A DNA stretch of 64,000 nucleotides from Kistimonas scapharcae. GTDB taxonomy: Bacteria; Pseudomonadota; Gammaproteobacteria; Pseudomonadales; Endozoicomonadaceae. A program made the translations under genes and the position numbers. The notes below the pieces were generated by a model. That model saw only the letters and a list, made by a program, of their open reading frames with translations. It was not told where the DNA came from and made no database searches. The stretch is taken from contig NZ_BAABFL010000089.1 of assembly GCF_039540975.1 (NCBI RefSeq), forward strand, positions 1 to 64,000, given 5' to 3'. Shown in pieces: positions 52,038 to 60,831 of the stretch. The number at the start of each line of letters is the position of its first letter. Position 1 is the stretch's first letter.

Positions 52038-52904
52038 ATGAATATTCTGTCGATTCAGTCCCACGTCGCCTACGGCCATGCCGGCAACAGCTCTGCGATT
52101 TTCCCGCTCCAGCGTATGGGGCTCGAGGTCTGGCCGGTGCATACCGTGATGTTTTCCAATCACACCGGTCATGGCGCCTGGCGTGGCCCTGTGATTGCCG
52201 CAGATACCGTTCGCGATGTTATTACCGGCATTGAAGAACGAGGCGTGCTACCTAACTGCAACGCTGTGCTGTCTGGCTATATGGGATCGGCAGATATCGG
52301 CGATGTCATTCTGGAAGCAGTGGACAAAGTCAAAACTGCCAACCCAGAAGCCATCTACTGCTGCGACCCGGTTATTGGTGATTATGGCCGGGGCGTTTTT
52401 GTCCGTGAGGGCATTCCCGAGTTCTTCCGGGATAATGTCATTACCCACGCCGATATTCTGACCCCCAACCAGTTCGAACTGGAATTACTGACAGGCCAGG
52501 CCGTCACAGATCTCGACAGTGCCCTTTCCGCCGCACACGCCCTGCGCGAAACCGGTGCAGAAATTATCCTGGTCACCAGCCTTGAGCGGGAAAACACCGA
52601 CCCAACCAAGATTGAAATGATGGCGGTAAGCCGTGAAGGCGCCTGGCTGGTCGAAACACCGAAACTGGTATTCCCTATTCCTCTCAATGGTTCTGGCGAC
52701 GCCACCACGGCACTCTTCCTGGCGCACTATCTCAAGCACCGCAATGTCCGTTCCGCCCTGGAGCATATCGCCGGCGCTATCTACGCCCTGTTTGAAACCA
52801 CGTGGCGCGCCGAAAGCCGGGAGTTGATGCTAATTGCTGCCCAGGACTTCCTGGTTTCACCACCCAAGACATTTACCGCTGTCAGCGTGTCAGATATCCG
52901 CTAA
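52038..52904 (+). CDS. pdxY: Pyridoxal kinase PdxY
   Basis: PdxY (288 residues from ATG 52038) phosphorylates pyridoxal to PLP in the salvage of vitamin B6. It begins MNILSIQSHVAYGHAGNSSAIFPLQRMG and has GYMGSADIGD, the DPVIGDYGRGVFV substrate loop, TPNQFELELLTG and the anion-hole/catalytic Asp in PLNGSGDATTALFLAHYL. All are typical of PdxY rather than PdxK. It runs opposite to its neighbours and interrupts the dnaJ-dapB linkage seen in relatives; it likely has its own promoter in the 130-base gap. Confidence 0.95.
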   Translation: MNILSIQSHVAYGHAGNSSAIFPLQRMGLEVWPVHTVMFSNHTGHGAWRGPVIAADTVRDVITGIEERGVLPNCNAVLSGYMGSADIGDVILEAVDKVKTANPEAIYCCDPVIGDYGRGVFVREGIPEFFRDNVITHADILTPNQFELELLTGQAVTDLDSALSAAHALRETGAEIILVTSLERENTDPTKIEMMAVSREGAWLVETPKLVFPIPLNGSGDATTALFLAHYLKHRNVRSALEHIAGAIYALFETTWRAESRELMLIAAQDFLVSPPKTFTAVSVSDIR

Positions 52905-52914
52905 ATCAAACGAT

Positions 52915-53805
52915 TCAGCGGACGAGGTCTGGTTGATCTCGAACAGAAATATTGCATGGATAGGTGCCGGTATCCTCACCGGCACAGGCCTGATCGACGG
53001 GCGGCAACGAAAAACCATCATCGGAAGCAAAACGTCCGTCCGGATGATCTTCCAGCCAGACATGAATCATTTCCGGCGTCCGGTTGGTCAACACGCCTGT
53101 CGGGCACACCCCATCACTGCCAGGCAAGGCAAGACTGAACTCCTTTTCTGGCAGACGATCCGGAAAACAAAAATTGAAGTTAAATATATGATAATGCCAT
53201 TGCGTCAGGGCACCGCCAGGCTGGGGACCGGAAAGATCAATATCACAGGATTCACAGGTGGCCAGGAACATGGCACCAATTAAACGCTTGCCGCTGTAAA
53301 TCAGCACTTCTGGGCGTTCAGGATCCATAATCTGTTCATCATACAAATACTCTTTCTTTGCATAATGCCCGGGTAGATACCAGGAAAACCCGTCACGTAT
53401 TGCCTGATCAAAGTTGTGCCAACCGCGCTGACCCACAGCATCTCGCACCTGATTCACAAGATGGTCTGCTGCTTTCTTCTGTATTGTATTGTATTGTATT
53501 GATTGCCCCTCAAAGCGGTTCACTTCATAAATCCCTTCATCTCCATCGACAAGAAAATGTGGCTGATTCAGGTTAACCGGGATATTGACCCACTGGCCGG
53601 CATCTGGATTGGCTGAGCACATAAACACCGTGTCCGTGGAAACACTGGAGAGATGCTGATCCTGCGCCGGTGGGCCTGCATTCAGGCTTAACCAATGGCT
53701 GACACCCGCCGCCAGCAAAAAGCCAGAGACAAATAACACTAACGCTTGCAGCAAGAACCGCTTGGCAGGCGACAAATCGTTGAAAAAGGCAGGCATGCTC
53801 GGCAT
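52915..53805 (-). CDS. Unknown membrane-anchored protein with internal 5-bp repeat
   Basis: The 296-residue product has one N-terminal membrane helix (FLLQALVLFVSGFLLAAGVSHWL, about 16-39) and a large domain that should lie in the periplasm. Cysteines are spread through it, with a CESCD pair near residue 185, DGVCPTG, and QACAGEDTGTYPC near the end, which suggests disulfides. I recognise no family. The coding sequence contains 4.4 copies of a pentanucleotide at 53480-53501 (codons about 102-108); gain or loss of one unit shifts the frame and meets a stop within about 25 codons in either alternative frame. The gene is convergent with pdxY, 10 bases apart. Confidence 0.7.
   Translation of the reverse strand: MPSMPAFFNDLSPAKRFLLQALVLFVSGFLLAAGVSHWLSLNAGPPAQDQHLSSVSTDTVFMCSANPDAGQWVNIPVNLNQPHFLVDGDEGIYEVNRFEGQSIQYNTIQKKAADHLVNQVRDAVGQRGWHNFDQAIRDGFSWYLPGHYAKKEYLYDEQIMDPERPEVLIYSGKRLIGAMFLATCESCDIDLSGPQPGGALTQWHYHIFNFNFCFPDRLPEKEFSLALPGSDGVCPTGVLTNRTPEMIHVWLEDHPDGRFASDDGFSLPPVDQACAGEDTGTYPCNISVRDQPDLVR
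53480..53501 (-). repeat. Pentanucleotide repeat (TGTAT)4.4 in coding sequence
   Basis: Twenty-two bases repeat with period five (TGTAT on the plus strand, ATACA on the coding strand). It is the only such repeat I saw in the window. Repeats of this unit length inside genes are a known cause of on/off switching in Haemophilus and Neisseria. Confidence 0.9.
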
Positions 53806-53931
53806 ATGGCAGACACTTTGTCTGTTGGATCCTGTAGTACTTCTTCGCGCAATCCCGCCAATACTTGAGTATTCCCCATTACATACCTGAGCCTATTAAC
53901 GCTCTGGAGCTAGGCCCTATCACAGAACAAA

Positions 53932-53957
53932 AAAGGCCGACATGTCTGTCGGCCTTT
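53932..53957 (-). terminator. dnaJ terminator
   Basis: An 11-bp stem (AAAGGCCGACA / TGTCGGCCTTT, loop of 4) ends in a T run on the minus strand, 19 bases after the dnaJ stop. Confidence 0.9.
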
Positions 53958-53976
53958 GCGTGAGATCACGGATAGA

Positions 53977-55116
53977 TCAAGAGGTCATATTATCGAAGAA
54001 CTTTTTAACGCCTTCGAAGAATGACTTTTTCTGGGGTGAGTGATTATTGCTTTCATCCTCAAAAGACTTCTGCAGCTGCTGAAGCAAGTCTTTCTGGTGA
54101 GAGGTCAAGTTAACCGGTGTTTCCACCATCACCTTACAGATCAGATCTCCGACGCCACCGCCACGTACTGGCGGAACCCCTTTGCCGCGCATACGGAACA
54201 TCTTGCCAGTCTGGGTTTCTGCAGGAATCTTCAGTTTGACCTTGCCGTCCAGCGTCGGGACTTCCAACTCACCGCCCAGTGCCGCATCAATGATGGAGAT
54301 AGGCACTTCGCAATAGAGGTGTTTGCCATCACGCTGAAATATCGGGTGCTCACGCACTTCCATCTGAACATACAGGTCGCCGGCCGGGCCACCGTTGACA
54401 CCCGCCTCCCCCTCACCGGACAAACGAATTCTGTCACCGGTATCCACACCTGCCGGGACTTTCACAGACAGCGTCTTGTATTCCCGGATACGCCCTTCAC
54501 CATGACAGTCAGGGCAGGGATCCTTGATCACCTGACCAGAACCATGACACTCAGGACAGGTTTGCTGAACCGTGAAAAAGCCCTGCTGCATTCGTACCTG
54601 ACCATGGCCTCCACAGGTGGTACAGGTTACCGGGGAACTACCTTTCTTCGCACCGGAACCGTGGCAGGTGTTACATTCCACCAAGGTGGGAATACGAATT
54701 TTCTTGGTGGTACCACGAACGGCTTCTTCCAGGTCCAGATCCAGTGAATAACGAAGATCGGCACCACGCTGCATGCTCGAACGTCCACGTCCACCACCGC
54801 TTGCACCACCAAAGATATCCCCGAATACATCACCGAAGATATCACTGAAATTACCAAAACCACCGGCACCGGCGCCTGCTCCCATGTTAGGATCAACACC
54901 TGCATGGCCATACTGGTCATAAGCCGCACGCTTTTGAGGGTCAGACAGGATCTCGAAAGCCTCGTTCACTTCCTTGAACTTTTCTTCCGATTCCTTATCG
55001 CCGGGATTACGATCCGGATGGAACTTCATCGCCATGCGGCGATAAGCCTTCTTTATCTCTTTCTCGCCGACGTCCCGGGAAACCCCGAGCACCTCATAGT
55101 AATCTCTTTTGGACAT
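53977..55116 (-). CDS. dnaJ: Chaperone DnaJ
   Basis: DnaJ (379 residues from ATG 55116) delivers unfolded proteins to DnaK and stimulates its ATPase. It has the J domain with the HPD motif (KFHPDRNPGDKESEEK), a Gly/Phe-rich region (GAGAGAGGFGNF), four CxxCxGxG zinc-finger repeats (CNTCHGSG, CTTCGGHG, CPECHGSG, CPDCHGEG) and C-terminal substrate-binding domains. It follows dnaK after 199 bases holding two hairpins. Confidence 0.98.
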   Translation of the reverse strand: MSKRDYYEVLGVSRDVGEKEIKKAYRRMAMKFHPDRNPGDKESEEKFKEVNEAFEILSDPQKRAAYDQYGHAGVDPNMGAGAGAGGFGNFSDIFGDVFGDIFGGASGGGRGRSSMQRGADLRYSLDLDLEEAVRGTTKKIRIPTLVECNTCHGSGAKKGSSPVTCTTCGGHGQVRMQQGFFTVQQTCPECHGSGQVIKDPCPDCHGEGRIREYKTLSVKVPAGVDTGDRIRLSGEGEAGVNGGPAGDLYVQMEVREHPIFQRDGKHLYCEVPISIIDAALGGELEVPTLDGKVKLKIPAETQTGKMFRMRGKGVPPVRGGGVGDLICKVMVETPVNLTSHQKDLLQQLQKSFEDESNNHSPQKKSFFEGVKKFFDNMTS

Positions 55117-55212
55117 AACCACTCAACCTGGTGCCTGCTGCGCGTCGCAGTGCTTGTACTTCAATCTGTATCCAGCCCGACCTGCGCGTCATGGCTGCTG
55201 TTCAATAAACAA

Positions 55213-55237
55213 CAACGCGGGACCAAAGCCCGCGTTG
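55213..55237 (-). terminator. Hairpin between dnaK and dnaJ (dnaJ-proximal)
   Basis: A perfect 9-bp stem (CAACGCGGG / CCCGCGTTG, loop of 7) is followed on the minus strand by a T-rich stretch (TTGTTTATTG). It may reduce dnaJ expression relative to dnaK. Confidence 0.65.
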
Positions 55238-55256
55238 CCGTATGGTATCTCGCCAC

Positions 55257-55284
55257 AAAACCAGCCCGTTACCGGACTGGTTTT
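55257..55284 (-). terminator. Hairpin between dnaK and dnaJ (dnaK-proximal)
   Basis: A 12-bp stem with one mismatch (AAAACCAGTCCG / CGGGCTGGTTTT) ends in T4 on the minus strand, 32 bases after dnaK. It probably gives partial termination. Confidence 0.65.
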
Positions 55285-55315
55285 GCTGATGGCGCTCTGC
55301 ATGCAGCAGGCGGAC

Positions 55316-57250
55316 TTACTTCTTCTCGTCCTTGACTTCTTCAAACTCAGCATCGACAACGTCGTCGTCTTTCTTGCTGTCGCCCTGAGCCTGCTCAGCG
55401 CCTTCGCCCTGGGCAGCCTGCTCGGCGTACATCTTCTGTGCCAGAGACGCAGACGCCTGGCTCAGTGCGTTGGTCTTCTCTTCGATCAGCGCCTTGTCGT
55501 CGCCCTTGATCGCTTCTTCCAGTTCCTTGGCAGCGTTTTCAATGGCAGTCTTCTCTTCTTCAGTCGCCTTGTCACCGGCTTCCTGCAGCGTCTTGCGAGT
55601 TGCGTGAACCAAACCGTCGGCTGTATTACGAACCTGCGCCAGCTCTTCGAACTTACGGTCTTCTTCAGCATTCGCTTCAGCGTCCTTGACCATCTGATCG
55701 ATCTCTTCATCACTCAGACCAGAAGAGGCCTTGATGACGATGGACTGCTCCTTACCAGTGGCCTTGTCCTTGGCAGATACATTCAGAATACCGTTGGCGT
55801 CCAGATCGAAGGACACTTCAATCTGTGGCATGCCACGAGGCGAAGGAGGAATATCAGACAGGTTGAACTGCCCCAGAGACTTGTTGTCGCCGGAACGCTT
55901 ACGCTCGCCCTGCAGAACGTGAATAGTTACCGCGCTCTGGTTGTCTTCCGCTGTAGAGAACACCTGGGACTTCTTGGTCGGAATAGTGGTGTTCTTTTCG
56001 ATCAGCGGCGTCATCACGCCGCCCATGGTTTCGATACCCAGGGTCAGCGGGGTCACGTCCAGCAGCAGGACGTCGGTACGGTCGCCGGACAGTACACCAC
56101 CCTGCAGTGCGGCGCCCATGGCCACGGCTTCGTCGGGGTTAACATCCTTACGGGCTTCCTTACCGAAGAACTCAGCCACTTTCTGCTGAACCATCGGCAT
56201 ACGGGTCTGACCACCGACCAGGATGACTTCGTCAATGCTGGACAGATCCAGTTCCGCATCTTTAACCGCCTGACGGCAAGGCTCCAGAGAACGTGCAACC
56301 AGGTCTTCTACCAGGGATTCCAGCTTGGCACGGGTCACTTTGACGTTCAGGTGCTTGGGACCGGTAGCGTCAGCAGTAACATAAGGCAGGTTGACGTCAG
56401 TCTGCTGGGCAGAAGACAGTTCAATCTTCGCCTTCTCAGCGGCTTCCTTCAGACGCTGCATCGCCAGCGGATCGCCCTTCAGGTCAATGCCCTGTTCTTT
56501 CTTGAACTCTTCCGCCAGATAGTTGATCAGGCGCATGTCGAAATCTTCACCGCCCAGGAAGGTGTCACCGTTGGTGGACAGTACTTCAAACTGGTGCTCA
56601 CCATCGACGTCAGCGATTTCGATGATGGAAATATCGAAGGTACCACCACCCAGGTCGTATACAGCGATGGTCTGGTCACCGGCTTTCTTGTCGATACCGT
56701 AAGCCAGTGCCGCAGCAGTCGGCTCGTTGATGATCCGCTTAACTTCCAGACCGGCAATACGGCCAGCATCTTTGGTCGCCTGACGCTGTGCGTCGTTGAA
56801 GTAAGCCGGAACAGTGATGACAGCCTCGGTGACCTTATCACCCAGGTAGTCTTCCGCGGTCTTCTTCATCTTCTTCAGGATCTCGGCAGAGATCTGAGGC
56901 GGTGCCATTTTCTGCCCCTTGGCTTCGATCCAGGCGTCACCGTTGTCCGCCTTGATGATCTTGTAAGGCACCATTTCGATGTCTTTCTGCACTTCAGCGT
57001 CTTCAAACCGACGACCGATCAGACGCTTGATGGCATACAGAGTATTGTCAGGGTTGGTGACCGCCTGACGCTTGGCCGGCATACCCACCAGGGTTTCGCC
57101 ATCGTTGGTATAGGCGATGATAGAAGGCGTAGTACGTGCGCCTTCAGCGTTTTCGATTACCTTAACCTGGCCACCGTCCATGATTGCCACACAGGAGTTG
57201 GTGGTACCCAGGTCAATGCCGATTATTCTGCCTTTGCTGTTATTGCTCAT
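55316..57250 (-). CDS. dnaK: Chaperone DnaK (Hsp70)
   Basis: DnaK (644 residues from ATG 57250) binds exposed hydrophobic segments in an ATP cycle with DnaJ and GrpE. It opens GRIIGIDLGTTNSCVAI and has IINEPTAAALAYG, VYDLGGGTFDISII, VGGQTRMPMVQ, the DVTPLTLGIETMGG linker region, a substrate-binding domain, and a lid ending DDDVVDAEFEEVKDEKK. An upstream extension to 57295 lacks support. A sigma-32 promoter lies about 190 bases before it. The large open frame on the opposite strand is a codon artefact. Confidence 0.98.
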   Translation of the reverse strand: MSNNSKGRIIGIDLGTTNSCVAIMDGGQVKVIENAEGARTTPSIIAYTNDGETLVGMPAKRQAVTNPDNTLYAIKRLIGRRFEDAEVQKDIEMVPYKIIKADNGDAWIEAKGQKMAPPQISAEILKKMKKTAEDYLGDKVTEAVITVPAYFNDAQRQATKDAGRIAGLEVKRIINEPTAAALAYGIDKKAGDQTIAVYDLGGGTFDISIIEIADVDGEHQFEVLSTNGDTFLGGEDFDMRLINYLAEEFKKEQGIDLKGDPLAMQRLKEAAEKAKIELSSAQQTDVNLPYVTADATGPKHLNVKVTRAKLESLVEDLVARSLEPCRQAVKDAELDLSSIDEVILVGGQTRMPMVQQKVAEFFGKEARKDVNPDEAVAMGAALQGGVLSGDRTDVLLLDVTPLTLGIETMGGVMTPLIEKNTTIPTKKSQVFSTAEDNQSAVTIHVLQGERKRSGDNKSLGQFNLSDIPPSPRGMPQIEVSFDLDANGILNVSAKDKATGKEQSIVIKASSGLSDEEIDQMVKDAEANAEEDRKFEELAQVRNTADGLVHATRKTLQEAGDKATEEEKTAIENAAKELEEAIKGDDKALIEEKTNALSQASASLAQKMYAEQAAQGEGAEQAQGDSKKDDDVVDAEFEEVKDEKK

Positions 57251-57433
57251 CTGTAGCCCTCTTTCATCACTTCGTCTGGCGAAGGTCTGAATCATCTATT
57301 TACAAATACTGTGAAATCCGTGGCAACCTGCCATGCCAGCCCGGTCTCAGTGTGTCTCACCGATCAATTTACCGTCGCATCCCGGGACGCTTCAGACTGA
57401 CCTTACACCCGGTGACTGGCCTCTTGCTTTGCT

Positions 57434-57462
57434 ATATGGGAACCGTCTGTCATCATTTCAAG
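57434..57462 (-). promoter_or_regulatory. Sigma-32 heat-shock promoter of dnaK
   Basis: The minus strand reads CTTGAA, 15 bases, TCCCATAT, one mismatch from the sigma-32 consensus (CTTGAA N13-15 CCCCATNT). It is about 185 bases before the dnaK start, in the grpE-dnaK gap. Confidence 0.75.
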
Positions 57463-57525
57463 GCTTAAATTCAAATCTCTTTGATCAACCGATAGAACAG
57501 GCGGATTCCCAGACATTTCAGTCGC

Positions 57526-58146
57526 TTAAACCGCCGCAGGCGCCTTGGCGACCACCACCATGGCAGGGCGAATCAGACGGCCGTTCAGGGTGTAACCCTT
57601 CTGGAACACATTCAGGACAGAACCCGGCTCCTGATCAGGGCTCTCAACCTGACTCACGGCCTGATGCAGGTCATGATTAAAGGGTTCGCCGACCGGATTA
57701 ACCTGTTCAACACTGAATTTCTTCAGAGTGTCCAGGAACAGTTTCAGGGTCAGCTCCATACCTTCTTTCATCGCCTCGTGACTGCCTTCAGCGGCATCCG
57801 CGCTTTCCAGCCCACGCTCCAGACTATCAACAACCGGCAGAAGCTCTTCTGCAAACTTTTTCAGGCCAAACTTATGGGCATTTTCCACATCCTGCTGCGC
57901 ACGACGCTTCACGTTCTGGGTATCAGCGTGCATACGCAGCACCTGATCCTGGGCCTTGGCCAGCTCTTCCTGAGCCTTGGCCAGCTCAGCCTGCAGGGTC
58001 CCCAGGGAAACCTCGCCCTTGCCTTCTTCAACAGCTTCAGCCCCGTCTACCGGGCCGGTCTTTTGATCATCTGCAGCGGCCTGAGCCTTAACCTGCTCCT
58101 CTGCTTCAGATGGGGTTTGCTCAGTTTTGATATCGTCTTCCGCCAT
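57526..58146 (-). CDS. grpE: Nucleotide exchange factor GrpE
   Basis: GrpE (206 residues from ATG 58146) releases ADP from DnaK. It has an acidic, Glu/Ala-rich N-terminus, a long coiled coil (LQAELAKAQEELAKAQDQVLRMHADTQNV) and a C-terminal beta domain (VNPVGEPFNHDLHQAVSQVES; FQKGYTLNGRLIRPAMVVVAK). It heads the grpE-dnaK-dnaJ stress block, divergent from recN. Confidence 0.97.
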   Translation of the reverse strand: MAEDDIKTEQTPSEAEEQVKAQAAADDQKTGPVDGAEAVEEGKGEVSLGTLQAELAKAQEELAKAQDQVLRMHADTQNVKRRAQQDVENAHKFGLKKFAEELLPVVDSLERGLESADAAEGSHEAMKEGMELTLKLFLDTLKKFSVEQVNPVGEPFNHDLHQAVSQVESPDQEPGSVLNVFQKGYTLNGRLIRPAMVVVAKAPAAV

Positions 58147-58207
58147 TTCGAATCTCCGACTCAATTAGTTGACTGCACATGTCAGTGAAATCTGGTAATG
58201 CATCGCG

Positions 58208-58235
58208 ATATGGGGGCAGTTTGTGACGATTCAAG
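58208..58235 (-). promoter_or_regulatory. Sigma-32 heat-shock promoter of grpE
   Basis: The minus strand reads CTTGAA, 14 bases, CCCCATAT, a perfect match to the sigma-32 consensus and spacing, 62 bases before the grpE start. Confidence 0.92.
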
Positions 58236-58350
58236 GCACAGGCTGAAAAGAAGAAACAATTGCTGACTAACACTGACAACCCCGTTATTCAGACTGACAA
58301 AGCGAATCACAGGAAAAATGGATTACACGGCTTGCGCCCCACAAAAAATA

Positions 58351-58366
58351 CTGTATAAATAATCAG
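58351..58366 (+). promoter_or_regulatory. LexA (SOS) box of recN
   Basis: The sequence CTGTATAAATAATCAG has the CTG-N10-CAG core of the gammaproteobacterial LexA operator and lies 24 bases before the recN start. recN is a strongly SOS-induced gene in E. coli and Pseudomonas, which supports the call. Confidence 0.8.
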
Positions 58367-58389
58367 GAAAACCATTCGGACACGCTGCG

Positions 58390-60072
58390 ATGCTCACTCA
58401 TCTGTCTATCAGTAACTACGCCATCGTTGACCAGCTGGATCTTGACCTTGCACTGGGCATGACCGTTATTACCGGCGAAACCGGCGCAGGCAAGTCCATC
58501 ATGCTTGACGCCCTGGGACTCGCCATCGGCGACCGCGCCGAGCCTGATAGTGTCCGAACCGGCAGTGAGCGCGCCGATATCCGCGCCACCTTTGATCTTG
58601 CCCATTGCCCTGATGCCCAAGCCTGGCTGACATCCCGCGAACTGGATACGGGTGACGAATGCATCCTTCGCCGCACCATCACCCGCGAAGGGCGCAGTCG
58701 CGGCTATATCAATGGCACCCCTTCCCCACTGGCCGATTTGCGCCAAATCGGCGAGATGCTGCTGGATATCCATAGCCAGCACGAACACCAGTCGCTGCTG
58801 AAACCGGCGACTCATCGCCGACTTCTGGATGGTTACGCAGGTAGCAGCGAGCTGGCCACAACGGTCAGCCAGATCTGGCGACAGTGGCACCATTGCCATA
58901 CCCGGATTCAAACACTCCGAAACGCCAGCGAAGAGCAAAACGCCCGCCTGCAGCTTCTGAGCTACCAGGTAGAGGAACTGGAACAACTGAATCTTGGCAA
59001 GGATGAGCTGGAGCAACTGGAGCAGGAACAGAAGCAACTGGCCAACGCCACCAGTTCCATGAAGGCTTGTGACCAGGTTCTGACCCTCTGCATGGAAGAT
59101 GACAGCAGCAATATCGTGCATCAACTCAGCGCCTGCCAGAACTTACTTGCTGAATTGAATCTGGACAACAAACCCATACAAGATGCGATTGAGCTGATCT
59201 GCTCTGCCCAGATTCAGGTTGAGGAATGCTGTAATGAATTGCGCCATTTCATGGATCGTTTTGACGATGACCCCGAGCGTTTGCCGGAAATAGAAAAGCG
59301 CTTGTCCGCCATCTACTCACTGGCTCGAAAGCACCATATTCAGCCATCCGAACTGCACACCCTGTATACGGAACTACAGGACGAACTGGCATCTCTGCAA
59401 AGTAGCGATGACCAGATTGAGCAGCTTCAGGAAGAACTCGAACTGCTGGAAAAACAGTACAAAGCAACAACAGACAAGTTATCCGTCAAACGCCAGAAAG
59501 GTGCATTGAAACTGGCCAAGGCGGTTATCCGGCACATACGGGATCTTGGCATGCCTGCCGGTGAATTCAAAGTCGAGCTGTCCACGGTCAACGGTCAATT
59601 CCGCCCCCATGGCAATGAAGACATCCAGTTCCTTGTTACCAGTAACCCTGGCATGCCTGCCCGACCATTACACAAGGTGGCATCAGGCGGTGAACTGTCA
59701 CGTATCAGTTTGGCCATACAGGTGATTACCGCCAAAAGCTGCCAGATCCCTACATTGGTGTTCGACGAAGTGGATGTTGGTATCGGTGGCGGCACCGCAG
59801 AAATCGTGGGTCGCCTGCTGCGGGAACTGGGCGGCCACGGTCAGATACTCTGTGTAACACACCAGCCTCAGGTAGCTTCACAGGGACATCAGCACCTGCA
59901 TGTTTCCAAGCAACACAGCAAAGCGACAACACGTACTCAGATTCATGAACTGCAGGAAGAGCGTCGCACTCAGGAAATCGCCCGCATGCTTGGCGGTGTC
60001 ACACTGACTGACCACACAGTCGCCCATGCACGCGAGATGATTGAGCGCGCCCAGGCATCAGCGACAATCTGA
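58390..60072 (+). CDS. recN: DNA repair protein RecN
   Basis: RecN (560 residues) is an SMC-like ATPase used in double-strand-break repair. It has Walker A (VITGETGAGKSIMLDAL, residues about 26-42), a long central coiled coil (LEQLNLGKDELEQLEQEQKQL and others), the ABC signature (VASGGELSRISLAI, near 415), and Walker B (TLVFDEVDVGIGGGTA). An in-frame D-loop/His switch (CVTHQPQVA) follows. It is divergent from grpE and shares the 243-base spacer with the grpE heat-shock promoter; a LexA box precedes it. Confidence 0.97.
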   Translation: MLTHLSISNYAIVDQLDLDLALGMTVITGETGAGKSIMLDALGLAIGDRAEPDSVRTGSERADIRATFDLAHCPDAQAWLTSRELDTGDECILRRTITREGRSRGYINGTPSPLADLRQIGEMLLDIHSQHEHQSLLKPATHRRLLDGYAGSSELATTVSQIWRQWHHCHTRIQTLRNASEEQNARLQLLSYQVEELEQLNLGKDELEQLEQEQKQLANATSSMKACDQVLTLCMEDDSSNIVHQLSACQNLLAELNLDNKPIQDAIELICSAQIQVEECCNELRHFMDRFDDDPERLPEIEKRLSAIYSLARKHHIQPSELHTLYTELQDELASLQSSDDQIEQLQEELELLEKQYKATTDKLSVKRQKGALKLAKAVIRHIRDLGMPAGEFKVELSTVNGQFRPHGNEDIQFLVTSNPGMPARPLHKVASGGELSRISLAIQVITAKSCQIPTLVFDEVDVGIGGGTAEIVGRLLRELGGHGQILCVTHQPQVASQGHQHLHVSKQHSKATTRTQIHELQEERRTQEIARMLGGVTLTDHTVAHAREMIERAQASATI

Positions 60073-60112
60073 ACACATTCACTCTCGTTTTGACGAAACA
60101 ACAAATACAAGT

Positions 60113-60586
60113 TTATTTCAGGCTGGCAGTCGCCAGCCCTAATAACGCCGTTGTGATACCTGTCAGATCAAACCGGTGCAACCCAACGCTTTCATTACTG
60201 ACGTCCACATAAGAATAAGCACCTTGCAATCCAGACAGTATCTCAATCAGGTCGATGTCACCGGTTTTCAATACAATATGGGTTTCTGTGCGCCGCAACA
60301 CATGGAACTCAGTTGTATAAGGTTTATTTTTCGGTAGCGTGAAAGCCAGATCTGTCGTATCAGCAATGCTGGGATTTGACGGTAACGTGATAACCAGCGA
60401 TAGATCACCATTACTATCCTGCGCCACAAAAATAGCGAGCGTGGGAGCAACAATATTTCCTGCAAGCATTACATCAGGCAGCATGTCCAACGCACCATAA
60501 TGGCGCCAGTCACTCTTGGCAGGCAGGGAGAGAACCGTCAACGAAACGGTCAGTATGCAGCACTGTATCCATGACATATGCTTCAC
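60113..60586 (-). CDS. Hypothetical exported protein
   Basis: The 157-residue product starts with a likely signal peptide (IQCCILTVSLTVLSLPAKS, cleavage near residue 25). The remaining 130 residues alternate short hydrophobic and polar stretches that suggest beta structure (LAIFVAQDSNGDLSLVITL; THIVLKTGDIDLIEIL), without Cys in the mature part. I recognise no family. It is inserted between recN and fur, which are neighbours in Pseudomonas, and is convergent with recN. Confidence 0.6.
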   Translation of the reverse strand: MKHMSWIQCCILTVSLTVLSLPAKSDWRHYGALDMLPDVMLAGNIVAPTLAIFVAQDSNGDLSLVITLPSNPSIADTTDLAFTLPKNKPYTTEFHVLRRTETHIVLKTGDIDLIEILSGLQGAYSYVDVSNESVGLHRFDLTGITTALLGLATASLK

Positions 60587-60831
60587 CGGATAGTTATTCT
60601 TCGTCAGACATCAATGCCATTATCTAATGATGATAGCCCTATCACACAAAGACCTGCAGCCTTTAGCTACCACGTTTTTCAGCATTTAAACGACAAATGC
60701 AACAATCAGAGGAATAAAAAAACCTGAAGAGCGCGAGACGAAAGTTCTGAATGATCAATATCTACGGTAAGCAAGGGGTTGGACGAGGGACCACCCAAGG
60801 CAGCCCCAGCAGTTCCATTGTTTGTTGTTAG

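Noticed and set aside
55109..57256. 715-codon open frame antisense to dnaK, with smaller ones antisense to dnaJ
   Set aside because: Long antisense frames over dnaK are a known artefact of its codon bias. The frame has no ribosome-binding site, no recognisable domain, and lies wholly over a conserved gene.
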